This document shows positions 36,075 through 44,777 of a DNA stretch of 64,000 nt, piece by piece; within the stretch, counting starts at the first letter, position 1; every line of letters begins with the position of its first letter. Position numbers and translations under genes: made by a program. The notes under the pieces were generated by a model. The model was not told the DNA's origin. It worked only from the letters and a program-made list of their open reading frames with translations, and ran no database searches. The stretch covers positions 124,001 to 188,000 of the forward strand of contig CAWFPR010000023.1 in NCBI GenBank assembly GCA_963817635.1. The letters are read 5' to 3'. This stretch comes from CAWFPR01 sp963817635 (GTDB lineage Bacteria; Acidobacteriota; Vicinamibacteria; Vicinamibacterales; 2-12-FULL-66-21).

Positions 36075-38029
36075 TCAGAACACCACCGGCATCCGCTCCT
36101 CTGTCTCGACGTTGAAGAGTCCCAGATCCGTCAGCGAGTACTTCCAGGGATCGCAGGTCAGGTTCATGAACGTGATCTGATCGGTGGGATGCGCGCCCAG
36201 AGCCGGCGCCGGGTGCAGCTCGGCCGCCACCGTGTCCAGGCGCCGGAGCTTCTCCGCGACCGCAACCGGATCGTCATCGCTCATCAGCCCCGCGATGGGC
36301 AGCGGCAGCTCAACCAGCACCTTGCCGTCCTTGACGATGACGTAGCCCCCTTCGATCGCGGCGCAGCGATTGGCGGCGACCGCCATGTCCTCGTCGGTGG
36401 CGCCGATGACGCCAAGGTTGTGGTGATCGTGGTTGACCGTCCACGCGATCGCGCCCTGGTCGAACCCCAGCTCCCAGAACGAGACGCCGATGCTCATGCC
36501 CTTGCCGTAGCGTTCGACGATCGCGAACTTCGTGATCCCGCGCGACAGGTCGCGCTGCGCCCGGCCACCGCTGACGGGCAGGGTCCTGGTGATCGGGCCC
36601 AGCTCCCGCGAAAAATAGCGCGGCGGCAGGACGTAGGCCTGGACGTCGTGCCGGTTCGGCGGCGCGAGGATCTCGAAGTCCGCCGCGCGCAGCTCGTGTG
36701 AGAGGCGCACCGAATGACGGAGCGCCGGATCGATCGGACCGGCATCGAGCGGGGCGATCAGGCGGCCCCCTTCGCCGACGAGGCGGCCGCTGGCGAACAC
36801 TTTGTCGACGACCACCTTCTCGAGGTCCGAGACGAGCAGGACGTCCGCGTACCGTCCCGGCGCGAGCACGCCGTGCAGGTGCGAGACCTGCCAGTGCGTC
36901 GCGTTGCTGATCGTGGCCATCTGATACGCCGTGATGACCGGCACGCCAAGTGCGATCGCCGTCCGCACTTCGTGGTCCATGCCGCCGCGCTCCAGCAGAT
37001 CGGCGGCGGTCCGATCGTCCACGGCCAGGCCGACGTTCCGCCAGTCGCGCAGCGGGAGGGCGAGAAACGCCTTGATGAGATCGGCGGTCCGCTCGGTCTT
37101 CAACTGCAGGTGCAGCCCCTTGCGGAGCATGGTCAGTGCTTCGGCAACGCGCGGCGAATGGCTCGACATGATGCCGGCCGCAATCCACCCGTCGAGCACG
37201 TCGAGCGGCGGGCTGCCATGGCCCGACACGACGCGGCGGTCGTCGAGCGCGGCCTGGATGACGCCGTGCAGACGCTCGGACCCGTCCAGCACGCGCGGCA
37301 GGTCCATCACCTCGCCGACGCCCAGCGCCTCGAGGGGCCACGCTCGAAGGCGAGCGCCGTTTCCGCGTAGCCGATGTATCCGCTGGTCGTCTCGACGGGT
37401 CCCGGCGGCGTGGCCGACGACACGCACGGGTAGATCTTCTGAGGGAGCCTGCGGCCAGCCTCGACGAAGTACTCGACGCCGGGCAGTCCGCGGGCCGCGT
37501 TGGTGATTTCGTGCGTGCCCTCGAAGTAGGCGGTCAGTCCCTGCGGAAGCGTGACCTCGGCGTGCCGGCGCGCACTGAGGCGGCTGCTCTCGCAGTGGTA
37601 GTGCGCATCGACGAACCCTGGAACGAGCGTCATGCCCTTCGCGCTGACCCTGACGGTGCGGGGCCCGACGTGCCGTTCGACGTCGCCGACGGCGGCGATC
37701 CGATCGCCGGCAATCGCGACGCCCCAGCCGGGCAGCAGCTCGCCGGTGACGGTGTCGAGCAGCGTGCCACCGGAGATGACGACGTCGGCGGGCTCCTGCC
37801 CGAGCGCCACGCGCATCAGGCGGAGCCGCGCGCGCATGCGCTCCTGGACGTCGGCGGGCAGCGGCTGGCCTTGCGTCGTTCCACCGGGCGACGGCCTGGC
37901 CTGTGCAGCCGGTGGCCTGCTCTGCCCGGCGCGTGCATCGCGCGATACCGCCACCAGCGCCGACGTTCCGGCCGCACCGGCGAGGAACCGCCGGCGCGTC
38001 CATCCATGCGAGTCATTTCTGGCCATCAT
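36075..38029 (-). CDS. ade: Tat-exported adenine deaminase-family amidohydrolase (one frameshift)
   Basis: A Tat signal (W-T-R-R-R-F-L-A-G-A-A-G) starts a protein of about 650 residues in the adenine deaminase family. It shows DVVISGGTLLDTVTGELLPG, the metal site V-D-A-H-Y-H-C-E-S-S, a V-S-G-H-G-S-P segment, the shared barrel end (GRYADVLLVSDLEKVVVDKV) and the C-terminal domain with N-H-D-H-H-N-L-G-V-I-G. The frame is broken once near 37335. Family members convert adenine to hypoxanthine or remove amino groups from related purines. Export across the membrane is unusual for this family. It is divergent from a purine permease at 38161. GGGAGA precedes the start. Confidence 0.75.
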
Positions 38030-38110
38030 TCTCCCGCTCCAGCGCGGTCACGCGCGACGTTCGCATTGTCTCACACCGGCGTGCACGTCGTGGTCCGCCG
38101 ACGCTTGCCG

Positions 38111-38140
38111 TTGTCGTCGCGCGGCAATTCACGATAGAAT
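38111..38140 (+). promoter_or_regulatory. Promoter of purine permease gene
   Basis: -35 TTGTCG (38111-38116), 18-bp spacer, -10 TAGAAT (38135-38140); the ATG at 38161 lies 20 bp downstream, leaving a short leader without a clear Shine-Dalgarno. Confidence 0.45.
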
Positions 38141-38160
38141 GCCGCCACCACCTCCCAGTC

Positions 38161-39478
38161 ATGCCTTTCGATCTCCACGAACGCGGTACCACGGCGGCAC
38201 GCGAGGTACGCGGCGGCGTTACCACGTTCCTGACGATGGCGTACATCCTGTTCGCCAACCCGGCGATTCTCGCAGCGGCCGGTGTGCCGTTCGAGGCCGC
38301 CGCGGCGGCGACGGCGGCGGCCGCCGCCATCTGCACGCTGCTCATGGGCCTGGGCGCGAACTTTCCCATCGCCCTCGCGCCCGGCATGGGCCTGAACGCG
38401 GTCGTCGCGTTCCAGGTCGTTGGACAGACCGGGTCGTGGCAGGCCGCGATGGGGCTGGTCATCCTCGACGGCCTCATCGTGCTCGCGCTCGTGATGGGAG
38501 GCATTCGGGAATCGGTCATGAACGCGATTCCGCTCGACCTGCGCCGCGCGATCAGCGTCGGGATCGGGCTGTTCATCGCGCTGATCGGCGCGGTGAACGC
38601 GAGGCTCGTTGTCGTGCCGCCCAGCTCGGTGACGGCGCTCAACAGCAATCCACTGGCGACCGTGCCGCCGGTCATCCACGGATCGCTTCAGGCCGGCGAG
38701 CCTCTCCTCGCGCTGGGCGGCCTGCTCATCATCGCGTTCCTGCTCTCGAAGAAGGTGCCCGGGGCCATCGTCCTCGGGATTGGAAGCGCGACGGTCGCCG
38801 GACTGGTGTTCGGCCTGTCGCATTTTCCGGATGGCGCCTGGTTGCGCGTCCCGCGGTTCGACACCGTATTCCACGCAGACCTGCGGGGCGCGCTCGACAT
38901 CCGGCTGCTGCCGCTGCTGCTCTCGATCGTCATGGTCGATTTCTTCGACACGATCGGCACCGTCACGGCGATTGCGGAAACCGGAGGCCTGGAGGATTCG
39001 GCGGGACGCATCCCCCGCCTCCGCGCGATCCTGGCGATCGACGCCTTCAGCGCCGTTGTGGGCGGCGCCTTCGGTGTGAGCTCGGTGACCTCCTATATCG
39101 AGTCCGCCGCGGGTGTGGCCGAAGGGCGCGCGCACGGGCCTCCACAACGTGGTCGTCGCCGTGCTCTTCGCGGCGTGCATGTTCGCCGCGCCGCTCGTCG
39201 CCATCGTGCCGGCGGCCGCCACCGCCCCGGCCCTGATCATCGTCGGCTTCCTGATGTGCCAGCAGATCGCGCGCATGGACTTCATGACCATCGACACCGC
39301 GATCCCGGCCTTCCTGATCCTGCTGATGACGCCGCTCACCTTCTCCATTTCACACGGCATCGGCTACGGCTTCATCACCTTCGTCGCCATCAAGCTCCTG
39401 CGCGGGCGTCCGCGCGAGGTGCAGCCGATGATGTACGCGACGGCGGCGCTCTTCGTCGCCTACTTCTGGCTCGGGTAG
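38161..39478 (+). CDS. AzgA-like NCS2 purine permease (one frameshift)
   Basis: About 438 residues, 12-14 membrane helices. AzgA/PbuG-type signatures: REVRGGVTTFLTMAYILFAN at the start, F-P-I-A-L-A-P-G-M-G-L-N-A, F-F-D-T-I-G-T-V-T-A-I-A-E-T-G-G (substrate loop) and GVSSVTSYIESAAGVAEG. The frame then shifts near 39125 and resumes A-R-T-G-L-H-N-V-V-V-A-V-L. This family takes up hypoxanthine, guanine or adenine by proton symport. The divergent adenine deaminase strongly supports a purine role: base made outside is imported here. Confidence 0.8.
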
Positions 39479-39590
39479 TCGGTCGAGCCCCGGGCGTCAG
39501 TGTTTTCCGCGAGAACGGCCTGCCGACCGCGGATCACGCGTCGTGTAGGGCGACCTTGCGTCTGCGCGGGGCTCGGACGGCTCCGTGCGG

Positions 39591-39596
39591 TAAAAT
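39591..39596 (+). promoter_or_regulatory. -10 of NTase module (near-leaderless)
   Basis: TAAAAT five bases before the ATG at 39602; no -35 or Shine-Dalgarno recognised. Confidence 0.4.
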
Positions 39597-39601
39597 GGGC
39601 C

Positions 39602-39859
39602 ATGGTCACCCGCCCGTCAGCGCTGGCAACCTGGTCACCGGAAGCCGTGGCGCAGGCACGCCGCTGGGTGCGGACGTGGCAAGCGGCCGCTCCGCGTCTC
39701 GCGGAGGTTCGCCGGCGTGAACTGCGGGCACTTGATCCGTTCACCACGATTGCCCTCCTCTGCGGCCCGGCGAACTATCGAGAGGCGCCGCGGGCGCCCA
39801 GGCCCACGTCCGGCCTCATCCAGCAGCAGCGGCTCTTCGCGCGGCAGCGTCGCCGATGA
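39602..39859 (+). CDS. Small protein, putative antitoxin of NTase module
   Basis: 85 residues, basic and helical (ATWSPEAVAQARRWVRTWQA, then RLAEVRRRELRALDPFTTIA), without a known DNA-binding motif. It overlaps the nucleotidyltransferase gene by 4 bp (ATGA), and its start sits just after a -10 hexamer, the same layout as the TA antitoxins of this window. By position it is probably the partner or regulator of the transferase. Similar small partners of AbiEii-like enzymes act as antitoxins, but no sequence motif proves this here. Confidence 0.55.
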   Translation: MVTRPSALATWSPEAVAQARRWVRTWQAAAPRLAEVRRRELRALDPFTTIALLCGPANYREAPRAPRPTSGLIQQQRLFARQRRR

Positions 39860-40419
39860 ACGACGTGATCCGGGCGGCCGCCGACCTCCAGGCCGTCTGC
39901 GAGTCGCACGGCTGGCGATATTGTTTCATCGGTGGGCTGGCCCTGCAGCGCTGGGGCGAGCCGCGCGAAACCGTGGACGTCGATCTCACGCTCCTGACCG
40001 GATTCGCCGGCGAGGAACGCTTCGTGTCGATCCTGATGGATGCCTTTGAGGCGCGCATCGAGGACGCGGCACGATTTGCGTCGGTCAATCGCGTACTGCT
40101 TCTCCGCGCGTCCTCCGGCGTGGGGCTCGACATCGCGCTGGGCGGACTGCCCTTCGAGGCCCTGGCCGTCGATCGCGCGAGCCTCTTTACCTTTCCACCC
40201 GATGTGCCCCTCCGAACCTGCTCGGCCGAGGATCTGCTCGTCCTCAAGGCATTCGCGGACCGGCCAAAGGACTGGCTCGACATCGAGGGTATTCTGATTC
40301 GCCAGAGCGAGCAGCTCGACTGGGCCTACGTGCGAGCCCAGCTCGAGCCGCTGGCCGAATTGAAGGACGCGCCGGAACTCGTGGACAAGCTCGAACGCCT
40401 GCGCGACGGACTCGCGTAA
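39856..40419 (+). CDS. AbiEii-like nucleotidyltransferase
   Basis: 187 residues with a minimal nucleotidyltransferase fold: C-F-I-G-G-L-A-L-Q-R-W-G (GG motif), T-V-D-V-D-L-T-L-L (the two metal Asp) and G-L-D-I-A-L-G-G-L-P-F-E as third acidic strand. A conserved C-S-A-E-D-L-L-V-L-K-A-F-A-D-R-x-K-D-W-L-D-I helix follows, typical of AbiEii/AbiGii-type or MenT-like enzymes. These transfer nucleotides to tRNA or protein and can act as toxins or phage-abortive effectors. Coupled with the upstream 85-residue gene it makes a candidate two-gene module. Confidence 0.7.
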   Translation: MNDVIRAAADLQAVCESHGWRYCFIGGLALQRWGEPRETVDVDLTLLTGFAGEERFVSILMDAFEARIEDAARFASVNRVLLLRASSGVGLDIALGGLPFEALAVDRASLFTFPPDVPLRTCSAEDLLVLKAFADRPKDWLDIEGILIRQSEQLDWAYVRAQLEPLAELKDAPELVDKLERLRDGLA

Positions 40420-40498
40420 GCACAACGCTCCTCTTGTCTGCTCGTCGCTCTCGACCAGAGCGCGGACGCGTCCAGGGAACGGCCCGAGCGGGCGCGAA

Positions 40499-41503
40499 TC
40501 ACGCCAGGCGCGCAAACACGATCAGCGACAGCCCGACGACGAACGCCGCGAACATCAGCCCGAGCAGACCCGAGGTGCCCGGAGGGGCGGTCTTGAATTC
40601 CTTCCAGATGAAGACGCCCCACAGCGCCGCCACCAGCGTGGCTCCCTGCCCCAGTCCGTAGGAAATGGCAAAACCAGCGGCGCCAGCGGCGATGATGCTG
40701 AGCGACATCCCGAGGTTCCAGATGGCGCCGCCCAGCATTCCGATCAGGTGCAGGCGGGCATTGCCCTTGTTGAAATAGTCCGCGAAGGAGACCGGCGGCC
40801 CCACGAAAGGCCGCTTCATCACGATCGTGTTCCAGAGGAAGTTCGAGGCCAGCAGCCCCGCCGAGAACATCACGAGCGCGGTGTAGGGACTGAGCTTGCC
40901 CGGCTCGAGATTGATGAAGTCCGCGGACATCGAGGCGGCGACGAAGCGGTAGAAGAAGCCCATGAGCAGGCCGGCGAGGACCGACACGACAATGCCCTTG
41001 CCCGTCGTCCGCTGCCCCTGCGCGGGCAGCCGGCTGTACGCGAGGGCGGAGAGCAGGATGGCGATCACCACGCCGCCCACGCCAAGGAACAGCAGGACCG
41101 GGTTACCGACGGGCGTGGCCATGTAGTTGGTGACGACGCCGAGGACGAGCGCCAGCCCGACGCCGATGGGAAACGCCACGGCCATGCCGGCGATGTCGAT
41201 CGCGGCAACCAGCAGGATGTTGGACAGGTTGAAGACGACCCCGCCCACGAACGCCGACATCAGCCAGCCGTTGTCGGCCTGCGACAGGTCAGCGAGAAAG
41301 CCGCGCCCGGCGGTGCCCATGCTCCCCAGGGTGAACGCGAGAATGAGCGAGAACAGCATGACGCCGAGGGCGTAGTCCCAGTAGAACAGTTCGAAGCGCC
41401 ACTCCTTGCTCGTCAGCTTCTGCGTATTCGCCCAGGAGCCCCAGCAGAGCATCGTCACGACGCACATTGCGACCGCCAGCGCGTACGATTCGACAACGAC
41501 CAT
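40499..41503 (-). CDS. DMT-type sugar (GRP/GlcU/RhaT-like) permease
   Basis: 334 residues, ten membrane helices. The start (MVVVESYALAVAMCVVTMLC, then WGSWANTQKL) and repeated halves (NILLVAAIDIAGMAVAFPIG; A-I-S-Y-G-L-G-Q-G-A-T-L-V-A-A-L-W-G-V) match the GRP family that includes the glucose uptake protein GlcU and is related to RhaT. GGAGAG lies six bases before ATG 41503. It is the last gene of the nucleoside operon, 119 bp after a nucleoside hydrolase. Next to a ribokinase the natural substrate would be free ribose released in the periplasm, which is an inference. Confidence 0.75.
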   Translation of the reverse strand: MVVVESYALAVAMCVVTMLCWGSWANTQKLTSKEWRFELFYWDYALGVMLFSLILAFTLGSMGTAGRGFLADLSQADNGWLMSAFVGGVVFNLSNILLVAAIDIAGMAVAFPIGVGLALVLGVVTNYMATPVGNPVLLFLGVGGVVIAILLSALAYSRLPAQGQRTTGKGIVVSVLAGLLMGFFYRFVAASMSADFINLEPGKLSPYTALVMFSAGLLASNFLWNTIVMKRPFVGPPVSFADYFNKGNARLHLIGMLGGAIWNLGMSLSIIAAGAAGFAISYGLGQGATLVAALWGVFIWKEFKTAPPGTSGLLGLMFAAFVVGLSLIVFARLA

Positions 41504-41622
41504 ATCGACTCTCCGTGTGCCGCTGCCTCCTGCGGGAGCGGGCACCAGTTAGGTGAATCATTGACGCCGTTCCAGGCTCGAGCATCCTGTCCAGGCCCGG
41601 ACGCCACACGCACACAGCCAGG

Positions 41623-42711
41623 CTACCGGTCGCTGCCGGCGTCCCCTCCCTTGCCCGCAGGGGCGTCAGGCTTCGTCATCAACCGCACGTAGAGATCCCA
41701 GAAGGCTTCCCGGTTGATGTCGAACACGATCTTCACTCTCTGGGTGCCCGCCGGAAAATTCTCCGGGTTCGCCAGCGACCGCCGGCGTGACTCGTGATAA
41801 CCGATCGCGCGCCCGTAGTCCGGCCCGTAGTTGACGTCGACGTCGATGTACCGCTCCTCGACCTTCGTGGCAATCGCCGGATCGAGCAGGACGGCGGCCG
41901 TCAGTTCGTCCCAGATGAACGTCCGCCGCTCGGGATCCTTCTGGAACATCGGCCCCTGCCGCTCCCTGAACATCTTGACCACGGCGGTGTCGGGGCCGGC
42001 GGCAATACGATCGTAGATGGCCTTGGTATAGAACACCCGTTCGCAGATGTCGTCCGGCACGACGATCTGCTCCTTGAACGGGGTCCGCAGCGCGATTCTG
42101 ATCGCCTCGGGATCGAACCAGAAGTTGAACTCGGCTGCCGGTGTCGTGTTCCCGGGCATGTCGATGGCGCCGCCCATATAGATGATGCGCTTGACGAGTG
42201 GCACGATCTCCGGGTGCGTCTTGACCGCGAGGGCGATGTTCGTGGCGGGCCCCGTCGCCAGCAGCGTTACCTGGTCCGGGAACTCCTTGACCTTGCGGAC
42301 GATGAAGTCCACGGCGGTTTCCTTGCCGGGCTTCAGCGGCTCTGGCCTCGGCCGGGCGAAGGCACCGAGGTACTCGGCGTTGCCGAACAGCCGCTCCTCG
42401 TTCGCGTACCACGGCTGGCGGTTGCCCATGAGCGGCTCACCCGCTCCGGCGATGACGGGGATGTCGCTTCTTCCCAGGCGCTGCAGCAGCGCCGTGATGT
42501 TCGGCGTTTCGATCTCGACCCAGTTGTTGCCCGCCACAACGGTCACGCCAAGGACGTCGGCGCGCCCGGAGTTGAGCAGCATGATCAACGTCGGAGAGAA
42601 GCTCCCGAAGTCGTCGTCCAGGATGACCTTTTCCTGGCTCGACGCGCGGCCGGCGAGCACGGAGAGCAGCATCGCCGCCGCGACGAATGGCGCCCTTGCG
42701 CGGGGCCTCAT
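41623..42711 (-). CDS. Secreted nucleoside hydrolase, altered metal motif
   Basis: 362 residues with signal peptide (FVAAAMLLSVLAGRASSQ). The fold of inosine-uridine nucleoside hydrolases is complete (LGVTVVAGNNWVEIETPN; TLLATGPATNIALAVKTHPE; RIIYMGGAIDMPGN; AAEFNFWFDPEA; final D-E-L-T-A-A-V-L-L-D-P). The N-terminal calcium-binding D-T-D-x-G-x-D-D is changed to D-D-D-F-G-S-F-S-P, so the two adjacent Asp are lost. It may use another ligand set, act on another N-glycoside, or have lost activity. Strong AGGAGG before ATG 42711; 20 bp from the ribokinase gene. Confidence 0.75.
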   Translation of the reverse strand: MRPRARAPFVAAAMLLSVLAGRASSQEKVILDDDFGSFSPTLIMLLNSGRADVLGVTVVAGNNWVEIETPNITALLQRLGRSDIPVIAGAGEPLMGNRQPWYANEERLFGNAEYLGAFARPRPEPLKPGKETAVDFIVRKVKEFPDQVTLLATGPATNIALAVKTHPEIVPLVKRIIYMGGAIDMPGNTTPAAEFNFWFDPEAIRIALRTPFKEQIVVPDDICERVFYTKAIYDRIAAGPDTAVVKMFRERQGPMFQKDPERRTFIWDELTAAVLLDPAIATKVEERYIDVDVNYGPDYGRAIGYHESRRRSLANPENFPAGTQRVKIVFDINREAFWDLYVRLMTKPDAPAGKGGDAGSDR

Positions 42712-42731
42712 GATTCCTCCTCCTCGCGTTT

Positions 42732-43679
42732 TCAGCGCGTCGAGAGCCGGGCTTTGACGGCCGCTTCCCGCGTCTCGAATTCCGCGCGGCCGAGGAACGA
42801 CTTCTGTGTTCCGACCTTCGTGGTGGACAGGCTCGCATAGAGGCACGCCCGGGCGATCGCGTCTTTCTCCGGCATGCCCTCGCCGAGGAACGTGGCGAAG
42901 CTGCCGATGAACGCGTCGCCGGCCCCGCTCGTGTCCTTCGTCTCGACCGCATGCGCCGGGATCAGCTCCAGCTCGTCTTTCGTCGCGAAGAGCGCGCCAT
43001 TGACGCCCAGCGTGATGATCACCTTCGGGATGCCCCGCCCGACGAAGTACTGCGCGCACGCCCGCGCATCGTCCACCGACTTGACCGGCTTGCCCGAAAT
43101 GGTTTCCGCCTCGCTCTCGTTCGGAATGAAGTAGGCGGTCCGGGCGACTTCGTCGAGGTCCACGGCCTGTCCGGGCGCCGGGTTCAGGATGCACGTGATG
43201 CCGTTGGCGCGCGCGAACCGGATCGTGTAGTAGACCGTCTCGAGCGGAATCTCGAACTGCAGGATGATGCAGTCGGCCTGCTTCAGGATCGGAGCCGCGA
43301 GGTCCACGTCGGCCGGCAACAGCCGGTCGTTGGCCCCCTTGACGACGAAAATCCGATTCTGTCCGTTGGACTCGACGAAGATCGGCGCCACGCCGCTGGA
43401 CACGCCGTCGAGGAGGCGGACCTGCGACGCGTCGATGCCGAGCGACTCGAAGTTCTTGATCGTGGGCGGCCCGAACAGGTCGGCCCCGAGCCTGGCCACC
43501 ATCGAGACCTCCGCCCCGCAGAGGCGGGCCGCGACGGCCTGGTTCGCGCCCTTTCCGCCGAAGCCCATGTCGAAGTCCTGCCCGAAGATCGTTTCGCCGG
43601 CGACCGGGAACTTATCCGTGAACGTGACGAGATCCACGTTGGCGCTGCCAACGACTGCGATACGCGGTTGACGACTCAT
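42732..43679 (-). CDS. rbsK: Ribokinase (PfkB family)
   Basis: 315 residues, cytoplasmic. Ribokinase motifs: V-V-G-S-A-N-V-D-L at the N-terminus, GFGGKGANQAVAARLCGAEV (sugar-binding GGKGANQA), N-P-A-P-G-Q, N-E-S-E-A-E, and the catalytic D-T-S-G-A-G-D-A-F-I-G-S with the base Asp. It phosphorylates ribose at O5 for entry into the pentose phosphate pathway. It lies between two nucleoside hydrolase genes in the operon, which fits use of ribose released from nucleosides. The frame is intact. Confidence 0.9.
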   Translation of the reverse strand: MSRQPRIAVVGSANVDLVTFTDKFPVAGETIFGQDFDMGFGGKGANQAVAARLCGAEVSMVARLGADLFGPPTIKNFESLGIDASQVRLLDGVSSGVAPIFVESNGQNRIFVVKGANDRLLPADVDLAAPILKQADCIILQFEIPLETVYYTIRFARANGITCILNPAPGQAVDLDEVARTAYFIPNESEAETISGKPVKSVDDARACAQYFVGRGIPKVIITLGVNGALFATKDELELIPAHAVETKDTSGAGDAFIGSFATFLGEGMPEKDAIARACLYASLSTTKVGTQKSFLGRAEFETREAAVKARLSTR

Positions 43680-43718
43680 GGCTGCTCCTCTGATGCCGTG
43701 CGTGGCGGTCGATTGCCG

Positions 43719-44774
43719 CTAGCGGCCGGGCGACTGCCGCGTCACGCGGTCCACGTACAGGCGGATGAATTTATCCCAGTCCAGGTCCACCTGCACCGTC
43801 ATCTTCCGGGCTCCCTCACCGCCAGGCCAGGGCTGGGCCGCGCCTACGGAGACCCCGTAGTTGGCTGCGTGGTTTGCGTCCACGTCCACGTAATACTCCA
43901 CGGTCTTCATGAGGGTCGGATCGACCAGGGTCACGGCGGCGATCTGATCGTACATGAACCCGGCCCGGTCCGGGCTCCGCTCGAAGGCGGGCCCGAGGCG
44001 ATCCTTGATCAGACGTGTCGCCGGGGTGTCGACGGCGACGATCTTGTCGTACCACTCCTTGGTGAACCGGGCCTTGCGCGACACGTTCAGCGGCGAGAGC
44101 ACGATCGGGATGCCCGACCGCAGGACGATCTGGGCCGCCTCGGGATCCACGTAGAAGTTGAACTCCGCGTTCGGCGTGTGGTTGCCCGCGCCGTCAGGCA
44201 GCGACGCGATGGCACCGCCCATGATGACCAGCTGCTTGACCTTGCTGGCGAAGGTCGCGTCCAGGCGCATCGCGATGGCGATGTTCGTGAGGGGGCCGAT
44301 GGCGAGGATGGTGACCTGGCCAGGGTTCTGCGCCACCGTCTTCACGAGGAAATCCACCGCGCTCATGGACTCGGCCGTCTTCTTCGCGAACCCTCCGGGC
44401 GGTTCCGGCGCGGGATCGTTCGCATACCAGCCGCCGTGGTGCTTGGTATCCCACTCGGTCCCTTCGTGCATCAGCGGACCGGCGGCACCCCGGAAGACAG
44501 GAATGTCCGTCCGGTGCGTCAGCTCGAGCACCTTCAGCGAGTCCGCCACGGCGACGTTGAGGCTCCTGTTCCCGGCCACTGCCGTGATCCCGAGGATCTG
44601 CAGCTCCGGACAGTTGATCGCGAAGAGCAGCGCCATCGCGTCGTCCTGCGGGGGAAACGCGAAATCCGTGTCGAAGATGATCTTCTGCGGCTGTTGCGCC
44701 AGGGATGGGACGGCGAACGCCGCCAGGAGGACGGCGCATGCCAGCAGTCGTTTTGTCCGGGTCATGAATCTCAT
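43719..44774 (-). CDS. Secreted nucleoside hydrolase
   Basis: 351 residues with signal peptide (RLLACAVLLAAFAVPSLAQ). The calcium site is kept as D-T-D-F-A-F-P-P-Q-D-D-A-M-A-L-L, with a two- or three-residue insertion compared with the usual D-T-D-P-G-x-D-D. Other motifs: ILGITAVAGNRSLNVAVADS, ILAIGPLTNIAIAMRLDATF, QLVIMGGAIASLPDGAGN, A-E-F-N-F-Y-V-D-P-E-A and a final Y-D-Q-I-A-A-V-T-L-V-D-P. It cleaves the N-glycosidic bond of nucleosides to base and ribose, here in the periplasm. The start is three bases after the stop of the previous hydrolase gene, so the two are tightly coupled. Confidence 0.85.
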   Translation of the reverse strand: MRFMTRTKRLLACAVLLAAFAVPSLAQQPQKIIFDTDFAFPPQDDAMALLFAINCPELQILGITAVAGNRSLNVAVADSLKVLELTHRTDIPVFRGAAGPLMHEGTEWDTKHHGGWYANDPAPEPPGGFAKKTAESMSAVDFLVKTVAQNPGQVTILAIGPLTNIAIAMRLDATFASKVKQLVIMGGAIASLPDGAGNHTPNAEFNFYVDPEAAQIVLRSGIPIVLSPLNVSRKARFTKEWYDKIVAVDTPATRLIKDRLGPAFERSPDRAGFMYDQIAAVTLVDPTLMKTVEYYVDVDANHAANYGVSVGAAQPWPGGEGARKMTVQVDLDWDKFIRLYVDRVTRQSPGR

Positions 44775-44777
44775 CGC

